The position numbers and the translations under genes were made by a program. From positions 248,001 through 312,000 of the forward strand of contig NZ_JAFMYU010000001.1 in the NCBI RefSeq assembly GCF_017353255.1: a stretch of DNA of 64,000 nucleotides, given 5' to 3'. The stretch is from Fibrella aquatilis. Its GTDB lineage: Bacteria; Bacteroidota; Bacteroidia; Cytophagales; Spirosomataceae. Below are positions 33,213 to 41,986 of the stretch, one piece after another. The notes beneath the pieces were generated by a model that saw only the letters and a list, made by a program, of their open reading frames with translations, was not told where the DNA came from and did no database searches. Every line of letters begins with the position of its first letter. Position 1 is the stretch's first letter.

Positions 33213-36200
33213 TTAAAAGGTGAGGTTCAGGTTAACGCCGTAGCGGCGGGTAGTAGGGGTTTGCAAATCCGAGCTGCCATTGCCAATGAACTGGTCGAGG
33301 TCGATGTCTTTTTTCTCTGCGAAATAAAGCAGGTTGCGTCCCACCAGCGAGACCGACGCCTGCCGGATGCCCACCCGACTCAAAAATGATTGGGGCAGCG
33401 CATAGCCAATGGTTACCTCGCGCAGTTTGGCATATGTTCTCGACATCAGGTTTCCGCCACTTGGGCTGTAACGGCGGCTGATGTAGTCCTGTAAATACGT
33501 CTTGGTTTCGTTGGGTTTAAAGCTTAACTCGCCGAAATTCAGCACGTTACCGTCGGCGTCGTAGTTCAGGGCACCGTTGGCCAACTGAACGCCTTCGCCC
33601 AAATACGATTTGATTCCCTGCACATCTTGCTGCCGGGCAATGCCCATGGCCCCCTCCACGGTTTGGATGTGTCGTCCACCCCGGAACGTCTGCCGCTGAA
33701 TGTAGTTGGCAATCACGCCGCCCACACGCCCGTCGAATTGAAAGCTGAAGGTGAAGTTTTTGTAGCCAAAGCGGTTGTTGATGCCCCAGGTGAAATCGGG
33801 GTTGATGTTGCCCAGGTACTGCGCCACCGGGTTGATAATCGGGCGGCCACCAGCGTCATTGACCAGTTGCCCGTCGGGGGTGCGGACAAACGTCTGGGAA
33901 TAATATTTGTCTGTCCGGTCGCCTACTTTAAAGAAGGTGTTCAGCGTGTTTACGCCAGGGTAAATGTCGGTGTAGCGCTCCTGGAAAGTAGCGTAGTTGG
34001 CCACCACGTCCCAACTCAACCCGTTGGGCAATTGCAGGGCCTTGCCCGTGACCGAGATCTCCAGGCCTTTCTTCTGGGTGTTGATACCGTTGACCAGCAC
34101 CGATGTATACCCCGTTGTCTGCGAGAGTGGTAGCTGAAAAATACGTGGTCCGTCGTTGCTCACGTAATAGGCTACGTCAAACGCCAGCCGATTTTTCAGC
34201 AACCGCAAGTCGAGACCAATTTCCGTCTGTGACGTCGAGTTGGGTTTGATGTCGGTGTTATTGAGCGTGTTGGTGAAATAGGCTCCCGGCTGATTGTTAT
34301 ACACTAGCGGTGTGCTATAGACTGCCGAGTTCTGGTAGGTCGGCCCATCGTACGACGAGGCATAGTTGTCGCCGTAGCTCAGCGGGAACGAGGACCCCGC
34401 CGTAGACCCAATGGTCGAGGCCGTCAGGGCATCTTTCACGTTGGCGTAGGAGGCCCGTAGCTTCAGGAATGAGATGAACGTGGGCAAGGTAAACAGGTCT
34501 GAAAACACCGTACTGAGAGCCACCGAGGGGTAAAAGAAGGTGTTGTTGCCCTTGGGCAGGGTCGAGAGTTTATCCACGCGGCCCGTGGTTGAGAGCGTCA
34601 GCCAGTCGCGGAAGGTGAAATCGGCGGAGTAGTAGGCCGAGTTCACGCGCATGTCGGCGGTGTAGTTGGTGAAGTAGCCGGGGTTGGCCGAGTTGGCAAA
34701 GTTGTATACGCCCGGCACGTTGAGGTAGTTGGTGGTGGCGTAGTTCGAGTTGTAATTGAACACCCGCAGGTTGCCCCCGCCAATGGCCGACACAGCCAAT
34801 TGCGACCCAATTTTGTGGTTATACCGGATCAGCAGATCCGTGTTGCTGTCGAACAGGTTGCGGCGGTCTTCGCGGTAGTCACCCCGCCCTTCTTCGCGAC
34901 CATAGACCGTGGCCGAATACGGAAACTTCTCGGTACGGAGCAAATTATAGGCCGATAGCTGGGTGCGCAGGGTAGCCTCTAACCCGTCGGCAATGCGGTA
35001 GCGGAGGGAGGTTTGGCCAATGATATCGGTCTTGTAATGGCCACGTAGCCACTCTTTCGACACAAACCAGGGGTTGTTGTAGCGCTGGTATTCGGCGTAG
35101 ATCTGCTGTACGCCTTCTTTGCCCGGCTGCCAGTAGTTTTTCATGTCGTCGACGTTCCAGTCGGCACCACCCCAGATTACCATATTGTAGATCAGAGAGT
35201 TAGGGCCATAGTTTACGTCGGGGTAGTTGGGTGTATACTGCCGGTTTAGCTGTAAATCACCTTCGAACCGCAGCCGGTCCGTGAAGTTATAGCCTGTGGT
35301 GACCTTGAAGTTGGTGCTGTTCAACTGCGTGTTGGGCACAATGCCACGCTGGTAGGTGTGGGAGAGCGAAAACCGCAGGTCATACTTTTCGCCCGACGAC
35401 GATACGGCTATGTTGTTGGTTGACAGAATGCCCGCCTGCAAAAACCGCGTCAGGTTGTCTTTACCCCGCGGGATCCAGGGCGTGGGGGTTCTTTTGCCCG
35501 TGATAGGATCAACGGGGCTGTCGTATTGGGGCAGCAACCGCCCGTCGAGGGGTGGCCCCCAGATGTCGTAGTCACCGTCGTTTTTGCCGTTGCCCTTGCC
35601 ATCCACAAACTCATACACGCCGTGGTCGCCGGGGCCGTAGAGGTCCTGTACCTTGGGAATAGCCAGAAACCCATTCTCCACCATCTGGCTGGTATTGACA
35701 TCGACCTGAAAGCCGCGCTTGTCTTTGCTGCCGCGTTTGGTGGTGATCAGGATGGCCCCGTTTTTACCCCGAAAACCGTACAGCGCCGACGCTGAGGCCC
35801 CTTTCAGCACCGAATAGGTGTCGATATCGTCTGGGCTGATGTTCCAGGTGTCGGAGTTGATTGGTACGCCATCCACCACAAACAGCACGTCGGTGTTGCC
35901 CCGCAGCTGAATAATGGGGCGGCGCAATAATTCCGCTGAGGTGGCAATGTTGAGACCGGCCACCTTACCCACCAGCGAGTTGATGGGGTTAGGTTCACGC
36001 GCCTTAATCACCGATGCCCCATCGACATTTTGGATGGACACCCCCACATTGCGTACGTCTTTTTTGACGCCCAGCGCTGTCACCAAAACTTCCGTGAGTT
36101 GTTGGTCATCTTCGGTCAAGCTTACATCGACAGTGTTTCTGTTATTCACTAGTACCTCCTGCCGCACAAAACCGATGAACGAAAAGGCCAGCACTGCCCT

Positions 36201-36440
36201 GGCATTGGTTACGGAGAGCTTGTAGGTACCGTCGGCCCCGGTGGTTGTGCCCGTGGTAGTACCTTTAATAATAACCGAAACACCCGCTAGTGGGGTCTGA
36301 TCGGTGGCCGAGCGCACCGTGCCAGAAATGGCAACGGGCTGCCCCGCTGCGGGACGGCCGCACAGGCAGAGAAAGGCCACCAGGCCCATGAAGAGCCAGT
36401 GCAAAATCCGCGAAAGTAAGGTGAGTAGTGAAGTGGACAT
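33213..36440 (-). CDS. SusC/RagA family TonB-linked outer-membrane protein
   Basis: A 1075-residue transporter. The signal peptide (about 1-33) is followed by a carboxypeptidase-regulatory-like domain (AISGTVRSATDQTPLAGVSV on), a plug domain starting after TEVLVTALGVKKDVRNVG, the SusC signature LYGFRGKNGAILITTKRG region and a large barrel. It imports the ligand captured by SusD using TonB energy. Together with SusD, phosphoesterase and PhnZ-like genes it forms a minus-strand module. Confidence 0.95.
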   Translation of the reverse strand: MSTSLLTLLSRILHWLFMGLVAFLCLCGRPAAGQPVAISGTVRSATDQTPLAGVSVIIKGTTTGTTTGADGTYKLSVTNARAVLAFSFIGFVRQEVLVNNRNTVDVSLTEDDQQLTEVLVTALGVKKDVRNVGVSIQNVDGASVIKAREPNPINSLVGKVAGLNIATSAELLRRPIIQLRGNTDVLFVVDGVPINSDTWNISPDDIDTYSVLKGASASALYGFRGKNGAILITTKRGSKDKRGFQVDVNTSQMVENGFLAIPKVQDLYGPGDHGVYEFVDGKGNGKNDGDYDIWGPPLDGRLLPQYDSPVDPITGKRTPTPWIPRGKDNLTRFLQAGILSTNNIAVSSSGEKYDLRFSLSHTYQRGIVPNTQLNSTNFKVTTGYNFTDRLRFEGDLQLNRQYTPNYPDVNYGPNSLIYNMVIWGGADWNVDDMKNYWQPGKEGVQQIYAEYQRYNNPWFVSKEWLRGHYKTDIIGQTSLRYRIADGLEATLRTQLSAYNLLRTEKFPYSATVYGREEGRGDYREDRRNLFDSNTDLLIRYNHKIGSQLAVSAIGGGNLRVFNYNSNYATTNYLNVPGVYNFANSANPGYFTNYTADMRVNSAYYSADFTFRDWLTLSTTGRVDKLSTLPKGNNTFFYPSVALSTVFSDLFTLPTFISFLKLRASYANVKDALTASTIGSTAGSSFPLSYGDNYASSYDGPTYQNSAVYSTPLVYNNQPGAYFTNTLNNTDIKPNSTSQTEIGLDLRLLKNRLAFDVAYYVSNDGPRIFQLPLSQTTGYTSVLVNGINTQKKGLEISVTGKALQLPNGLSWDVVANYATFQERYTDIYPGVNTLNTFFKVGDRTDKYYSQTFVRTPDGQLVNDAGGRPIINPVAQYLGNINPDFTWGINNRFGYKNFTFSFQFDGRVGGVIANYIQRQTFRGGRHIQTVEGAMGIARQQDVQGIKSYLGEGVQLANGALNYDADGNVLNFGELSFKPNETKTYLQDYISRRYSPSGGNLMSRTYAKLREVTIGYALPQSFLSRVGIRQASVSLVGRNLLYFAEKKDIDLDQFIGNGSSDLQTPTTRRYGVNLNLTF

Positions 36441-36463
36441 ATACGGGCTATCTTGATTTTCCG

Positions 36464-36471
36464 CAAAGGTA
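36464..36471 (-). promoter_or_regulatory. Possible -7 box of the susC promoter
   Basis: On the minus strand TACCTTTG lies 24 bases before the ATG at 36440. No clear -33 element. Confidence 0.4.
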
Positions 36472-36566
36472 TGCCCATCAAATAGCCTGAATGTTAAGGC
36501 GTTATGACCTGGCTGTTATCAAATACCGGGTCTGTTCATGAGAGGTTAACAAGGAATGTACATTAT

Positions 36567-37886
36567 TCATTGTACATTCTCTACCACCTCCCGCATCGCG
36601 GTCGCCTTCAACAAGCACTCGGCGTACTCGGTGGCGGGATCGGCATCGTGGGTGATGGCGCTGCCGACGGAGAAGCTGGCGTAATGCGTGTCGGCGTTGT
36701 AGAACAGGCTTCGGATTACCACGTTGAAGTCGAAATCACCGTCGGGGGTAATGTAGCCGATGGCCCCGGAGTAGATGCCCCGGCGAGAGGCTTCCAGCTC
36801 GTCGATGCGCTCCATGGCCCGAATTTTCGGGGCACCCGTCATGCTGCCCATCGGGAAGGCGTTGCCCAGGATATCGGCCAGCGTGGCGTCGGGCCGGGCC
36901 GTGGCCGATACCGTCGAGATCAGCTGGTGCAGTTGCTGAAACGTGTAGATGCCAAACAGTTCGTCTACCCGTACGCTGCCCACCTCTGCCGACCGCGCCA
37001 GGTCGTTGCGCACCAGGTCTACGATCATCAGGTTCTCGGCCTGTTCTTTCTCGCTGTTCCGTAATTCGTGCTTCAGGGCCTCGTCTTCCTCGGGCGAAAT
37101 CCCCCGCCGGATGGTGCCTTTGATGGGCTGCGATACCAGGCGCGACCCCGTCTTTTTCAAGAACCGTTCGGGCGAGGCACCCAGCACAAAACGGCTTCCC
37201 TGCTTCAGAAACACCGAAAACGGCATCGGCGACCGGACACACAGGGCCTGGTATGCCGCCACCGGCGCGAGGGTAACCGCTTCGGCAAAAAACTCCAGAC
37301 AGTAGTTCAACTCATACACGTCGCCGTCTTCGATCAACGCTCGTATATGCCTGACCACGGCCTCGTACTCGGCTTGGCTAACCCGCGCCTGCACGTTTGT
37401 GCCAGATGCACCTGTTTGTGAATAGATCAGTCCAAAATCGGTCCGAAACGGGAGGTCTGTAAATGCCTCCATCCACGCCTCCCAGGGGCCCGCATCGGGT
37501 TCATCGGTCCAGACGATCAGGCTGTTCGCGTCAAAATCAAGGATATACAGCGGCTCGAAAAACCAGCAGTCGGGGAAGCCGAGGCGGTCGGGGTGGCGGC
37601 TTTGCAGGGCCTCCAGCTGGTTTTTCAGGTCGTAGCCCAGGTAGCCCACCAGGTGGCACCGGTGCCGGGCGTGGAAGTCCGACAGCGTTTGCAGATCGGC
37701 TGTACCGGTAAACGAAACGACCCGTTTCGCGCCGACGTAGAGTCGGTTTGGAAACGGGTCGTTAGGATACGCTACGTTGTTGTTGTTTAGCAACACAACA
37801 TGGTCAAAGTGGCTTTCGGCCAGTGCCAGTACACGTAGCCCCCAGTTAGCGGCGGAGGGCATTACGGTAAAGACAAATTGGTTCAT
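36567..37886 (-). CDS. pabB: Aminodeoxychorismate synthase component I
   Basis: A 439-residue chorismate-binding enzyme that makes 4-amino-4-deoxychorismate for folate synthesis. The PIKGT motif (K256) marks PabB rather than anthranilate synthase, which has PIAGT. Other marks are DGDVYELNYC near 188, EKEQAENLMIVDLVRNDLAR and GSMTGAPKIRAME. The last codons lie in a small palindrome of gaatgtaca words (36554-36579). Its ATG overlaps the stop of the NYN gene by four bases. Confidence 0.92.
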   Translation of the reverse strand: MNQFVFTVMPSAANWGLRVLALAESHFDHVVLLNNNNVAYPNDPFPNRLYVGAKRVVSFTGTADLQTLSDFHARHRCHLVGYLGYDLKNQLEALQSRHPDRLGFPDCWFFEPLYILDFDANSLIVWTDEPDAGPWEAWMEAFTDLPFRTDFGLIYSQTGASGTNVQARVSQAEYEAVVRHIRALIEDGDVYELNYCLEFFAEAVTLAPVAAYQALCVRSPMPFSVFLKQGSRFVLGASPERFLKKTGSRLVSQPIKGTIRRGISPEEDEALKHELRNSEKEQAENLMIVDLVRNDLARSAEVGSVRVDELFGIYTFQQLHQLISTVSATARPDATLADILGNAFPMGSMTGAPKIRAMERIDELEASRRGIYSGAIGYITPDGDFDFNVVIRSLFYNADTHYASFSVGSAITHDADPATEYAECLLKATAMREVVENVQ

Positions 37887-38914
37887 GCCTGGTAATCAAC
37901 CGTTTGCACGTCAATGGCGATGTCTTTGCCTTCGTTGTTTTTGCCCAGCCGGAACGACACCTCATCATCAACCTGGAAATCGTTGAAGTCGCCCGCCGTC
38001 ACGCTCGTGTAGTGGAAGAACAGGTTGTTGGGTGGCCAGTTGATGAAGCCGTAGCCCGTTTTTAGGCTGCGGATGGTGCTTACGTGGCGCTCGTCGGTAT
38101 TGTCGAAATCGGGCTGCCGGTCTTCGTCATCGCCTTCGCCCAAAAACTGCGGCTCAATGGGGTTGGTGTTAATAAACCCACCGTTGCCGTTTGATGGCGC
38201 GGCCGTGTTGGTGTTCTGGTAGTAGGTCCGGGGCGGCACGTCGGCGCGGGGCTGCTGTTTCACAAACAGGTCGCGGATCATGGCGTCGTTCTTTTTCAGC
38301 CGGTTGTCGATGATCTCGTGCATCGGCACAGGGTACGACACCTCTTCGAGCAGGTCCTGCGAGGTGCGCGTCACCATTTTTTCGCCTTCGTCGTTGAGGT
38401 ACTCAAAATCCCAACTGAGCACCATCACGCGGGTGCCCAGGGTGTTGAGCTTCCGAATCAGGGGTACGTAATCACCGTCGGCGGTGATGAGCACCACCAC
38501 GTCAAACTGCTTGTAGATGGCCAATTCATAGGTTTCCAGGGCCAGCCACACGTCGATGCCTTTTTCCTGGCGGAACCCCTGGTAGGTTTTCACGGGCAAA
38601 TAGTGCGTCACTACACCTTCCGACATCAGAATATCGTCGAACAGCCGGTCGTAGAACAACTGATTACCGCGCTGGCTGGCTTCGTGGGCGTTGAGCCGAC
38701 CCCGGAAGTAGTGGGCATCTACGATCTGACTCAACTGCATATCGCTGTCTTCCAGATCGGCCACCTGCGCCCGAATGAACTGGTGCAGGCCCGAAATGCT
38801 GATCCGGCTGCGGCGTTCGTGCGAGTAGTTGTAGTAGTTACTTACGTGTAGGAAATAATTACCGTCATAGAACACCCCGATACGGGTGAGTTTACTGGTT
38901 CTTTGATTTTGCAT
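37883..38914 (-). CDS. NYN-domain protein fused to a cold-shock domain
   Basis: A 343-residue protein. Residues 10-205 form a NYN/LabA-type PIN-like nuclease domain with acidic residues in FYDGNYF and ITADGDYVPLI. A polar linker (about 215-275) leads to a cold-shock domain (about 278-340) with TGYGFINW and LFFHYTSV RNA-binding motifs. An RNA-cleaving or RNA-handling role follows from the domains. It overlaps pabB by four bases, so the two are translationally coupled, with no obvious functional link. Confidence 0.88.
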   Translation of the reverse strand: MQNQRTSKLTRIGVFYDGNYFLHVSNYYNYSHERRSRISISGLHQFIRAQVADLEDSDMQLSQIVDAHYFRGRLNAHEASQRGNQLFYDRLFDDILMSEGVVTHYLPVKTYQGFRQEKGIDVWLALETYELAIYKQFDVVVLITADGDYVPLIRKLNTLGTRVMVLSWDFEYLNDEGEKMVTRTSQDLLEEVSYPVPMHEIIDNRLKKNDAMIRDLFVKQQPRADVPPRTYYQNTNTAAPSNGNGGFINTNPIEPQFLGEGDDEDRQPDFDNTDERHVSTIRSLKTGYGFINWPPNNLFFHYTSVTAGDFNDFQVDDEVSFRLGKNNEGKDIAIDVQTVDYQA

Positions 38915-39209
38915 TTTCTTTTAACAATGGACGCTATGAACAAATGGACTTAATTAAAAACTATGGTGTAGTGGCTCAGGTACAGTAGTAATAAATAAGC
39001 AGTTTGGTGAAGCAATACGAAGGAGCAGGGGTATGTGTGCTTAGAAGCAATGAATGGTTCTGCCTGAATCTATACGTCTATCGGTATCAACTACTTATGC
39101 CTACGTTTCCGGTGGTAGCTTACATCCCGGACACCCGTTTTATGGGGCGAATATAGCCTAAAAACGATACAGTAGCCTTTTTTTATGCCGACGGGGCTAA
39201 CTTGCAGCC

Positions 39210-40358
39210 ATGCAACCTGTCCTGTTTATTGATCGCGACGGCACCCTGATCATCGAGCCGCAGTCCGATTTCCAGATCGATTCTCTCGAAAAGCTGAGCT
39301 TTATTCCCAACGTGCTGTCGGCGCTGCGCCACATTGCCGAAGAAACACCCTACGAACTGGTCATGGTGACTAATCAGGATGGGCTGGGCACGGCGGCCTT
39401 CCCCGAAGAAACCTTTTGGCCTGCCCACCGTAAGATGCTGGAGACCCTGGCGGGCGAAAACATCCACTTCGCCGCCGAGTTCATCGACCGCACCTTTGCC
39501 GCCGATAACGCCCCCACCCGCAAACCCGGTACGGCCATGCTGGGGCAATACCTCACCGGCCACTACGACCTGGCCAACAGCTACGTCATCGGCGACCGCC
39601 TCACCGACGTGCAACTGGCCGTCAACCTGGGGGCGAAGGCGATTCTGTTTGTGCCACCCAACGCCAACCCCGACACGCAAGCGGCTGATACACACGGCAT
39701 AAGCGAGGCCATGCAACAGGCTATTGCCCTCAAAACCGACAGCTGGACCGACATCTACACCTTCCTGCGCCTGCCCGACCGCACGGCCACGGTAGAGCGG
39801 AACACCAACGAAACGAAGATTAAGATTGAGCTAAACCTCGACGGCACGGGCAAGGCCGACATGCACACCGGCCTGGGTTTCTTCGACCATATGCTCGACC
39901 AACTGGCCAAGCATTCCGGGGCCGATTTGCACATTCACGTGCAGGGCGATCTGCACATCGACGAGCACCATACCATTGAAGACACCGCCCTGGCGCTGGG
40001 TGAGGCCTACCGGCAGGCGCTGGGCAGCAAGCGGGGCATTAGCCGCTACGGGTTTCTGCTACCCATGGACGAGGCCCTGGCGCAGGTGGCCATTGACTTC
40101 TCGGGCCGTCCGTGGCTGGTGTGGAATGCCGAGTTCAAGCGCGAAAAAATCGGCGAAATGCCCACCGAAATGTTTTTCCATTTCTTCAAATCCTTCGCCG
40201 ACACCGCTCAGGCCAACCTAAACATTCAGGTCACGGGCGACAACGAGCACCACAAGATCGAAGCCATTTTCAAAGCCTTCGCCAAAGCCATCAAAATGGC
40301 CGTGAAGCGCGACATCAAGGCACTGGACAGTTTGCCAAGTACGAAGGGAGTATTATAG
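39210..40358 (+). CDS. hisB: Bifunctional histidinol-phosphatase/imidazoleglycerol-phosphate dehydratase
   Basis: A 382-residue fusion for two steps of histidine synthesis. Residues 1-170 are a HAD phosphatase (FIDRDGT, D8/D10). Residues about 190-382 are the dehydratase with [19 protein letters not shown] and a second His-rich metal site near the C-terminus (NEHHKIEA). It stands alone, with no other his gene in the window. The 295-bp gap on its left (38915-39209) holds both divergent upstream regions and no gene I can support. Confidence 0.96.
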   Translation: MQPVLFIDRDGTLIIEPQSDFQIDSLEKLSFIPNVLSALRHIAEETPYELVMVTNQDGLGTAAFPEETFWPAHRKMLETLAGENIHFAAEFIDRTFAADNAPTRKPGTAMLGQYLTGHYDLANSYVIGDRLTDVQLAVNLGAKAILFVPPNANPDTQAADTHGISEAMQQAIALKTDSWTDIYTFLRLPDRTATVERNTNETKIKIELNLDGTGKADMHTGLGFFDHMLDQLAKHSGADLHIHVQGDLHIDEHHTIEDTALALGEAYRQALGSKRGISRYGFLLPMDEALAQVAIDFSGRPWLVWNAEFKREKIGEMPTEMFFHFFKSFADTAQANLNIQVTGDNEHHKIEAIFKAFAKAIKMAVKRDIKALDSLPSTKGVL

Positions 40359-40402
40359 GGGAGGGGTTTTGCACCCCAGCAACAGGAGTAACACGTCATT
40401 TT

Positions 40403-40999
40403 ATGACCGACTCAAGTCCGAAAGATCTTTTTAAAAGCACAATGCTATTGAAAACATACACATCAAATTGGATTAAGGATTTCACGGATATAAAACTTGA
40501 AATCGAAAGTGGGCTACACGGCCTTGACTTTACTATCGAACACGTTGGAAGTACTGCCGTCCCACATCTGGATTCAAAACCGATAATAGACATCGATATT
40601 ATCTATTCAAAGAATTTAGACTTTGTAAAAATAAAATCAGGACTTGAAAAAATAGGCTATTATCATAATGGGAATCAAGGAGTTGACGGTCGAGATGTAT
40701 TTAAAAGAAATGGTAAACTGACAAATAAACTATTAGACACTGTAAAACATCACCTTTATGTTTGCCCAATTGACAGCGTAGCACTGGAAAGGCACATATT
40801 GACCCGAAATTTTTTAAGGAAGAATGAATGGGCAAGACTACAATATCAACAAATGAAATATGCATTAGCTGAAAAAGCTAATCAAGACAGAAAAGTATAC
40901 TCTGCATTGAAAGAACTTAATGTAAATGATTTTATCGATTTAATTGTAAAAGAAGAAAAGCAAACGCACCATGTTGGGTTTGGAATTATTGGGCCTTGA
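40403..40999 (+). CDS. GrpB (UPF0157) family nucleotidyltransferase-like protein
   Basis: A 198-residue GrpB protein: IEHVGSTAVPHLDSKPIIDIDI near residue 50 is the family signature, a nucleotidyltransferase-like core. The ATG at 40403 starts a homologous frame; the open frame upstream is antisense-like shadow inside hisB. The gene is far richer in A+T than hisB (many aaa, aat, tta codons), suggesting recent acquisition. The substrate is unknown. The following 200 bp to 41200 are AT-rich and hold no gene I can see. Confidence 0.85.
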   Translation: MTDSSPKDLFKSTMLLKTYTSNWIKDFTDIKLEIESGLHGLDFTIEHVGSTAVPHLDSKPIIDIDIIYSKNLDFVKIKSGLEKIGYYHNGNQGVDGRDVFKRNGKLTNKLLDTVKHHLYVCPIDSVALERHILTRNFLRKNEWARLQYQQMKYALAEKANQDRKVYSALKELNVNDFIDLIVKEEKQTHHVGFGIIGP

Positions 41000-41200
41000 C
41001 GAATAGCTCATCATCGTTTGTTCAATATCAACTGATATCAATTGAACATGGTGTACTTTTTTGAGAAAAATTTGTGGGTATACGTTTTGCAAATTCCATA
41101 CCTGTGTAAAACGCTGATCGTTGGTAGTTACCAATTTATGTACGTTACAAACACGATGGTGGGTTGTATAAAATTTGCAAACCCTGCCCTGTAATATGTA

Positions 41201-41245
41201 AACAAAATCGGGGCGATTCTAACGTGGAATTGCCCCGATTTTGTT
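41201..41245. terminator. Bidirectional terminator between GrpB and CHRD genes
   Basis: A 14-bp perfect stem (41201-41214 with 41232-41245, aacaaaatcggggc) gives a T-run on either strand. It serves the convergent genes on both sides. Confidence 0.8.
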
Positions 41246-41258
41246 ACTACGGTGTTGG

Positions 41259-41738
41259 CTAGTTCTGCTTTACCAGATTACCACGAATGGCACCGTCTGG
41301 GTAGTCATTCGTGTGGATGTTGGCGTAGTAGAGACCCGCTTTCATGTTGTCTACCTGCGACTGCGACAGCGCCGTGGTGGTGCCGATAATGGGCGGAGTC
41401 AACGTGGGGAACGGTATAGCAACCGGGCCGGTACCATTCACACCCGAGGCACTCGTGGGTGGAATTTCGTGCAGATGGCCGGCTACAACGGTCGATGAAG
41501 CTGGGAAGCCACTGTAATTCAACGTGTAGCTTAGCACCCGTGTGGTGTTGTCCAGATTACCGGAAAACGTGCCGGTGGCAGGTGATGTCGTTGAGTTTGG
41601 CTTTTCATTGGCCCCGTTGAGGGTGGCGGCGAAAATAGTGTTGTTCGATGGCGTAACCACCGTGGTATTGTCGTTTTTACAGGCGAAAAAGATGGTGGTA
41701 GCCATCACGCCGAACGTGAAAATGAGTCCCTTTTTCAT
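41259..41738 (-). CDS. CHRD-domain lipoprotein
   Basis: A 159-residue protein with a lipoprotein signal (MATTIFFAC, Cys near 20) and a CHRD domain: FAATLNGANEKP at the start, AGHLHEIPP in the middle and AGLYYANIHTNDYPDGAIRGNL at the end. CHRD domains occur in chordin and many bacterial surface proteins; the bacterial role is unknown. The ATG at 41738 precedes the signal; 30 upstream in-frame residues look random. Confidence 0.88.
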   Translation of the reverse strand: MKKGLIFTFGVMATTIFFACKNDNTTVVTPSNNTIFAATLNGANEKPNSTTSPATGTFSGNLDNTTRVLSYTLNYSGFPASSTVVAGHLHEIPPTSASGVNGTGPVAIPFPTLTPPIIGTTTALSQSQVDNMKAGLYYANIHTNDYPDGAIRGNLVKQN

Positions 41739-41986
41739 GGGTTGAGCAATTAAGTTGGATGAACAATAAACTATATAACCTACCGATAAACTTGGTAGAT
41801 TGTTTACACCCACAACGCTATTTCGCACTATTATTGCCCTACTGCGTAGTGTAATTAGTCAGTGGTCCAGTCAGTAGGAGGGAGCATAGTTGGCGGGGCA
41901 TCAGTCGCTGAGGCAGATATATTCAGCCGCTCAGCTACTTTCGTGGTAATAATCACCTGATTGTCACGCTCACCCATTTTCCACTC

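Noticed and set aside
40112-40402. N-terminal extension of the GrpB frame
   Set aside because: It lies inside hisB in another frame. GrpB homology begins at the ATG at 40403, where composition also changes.
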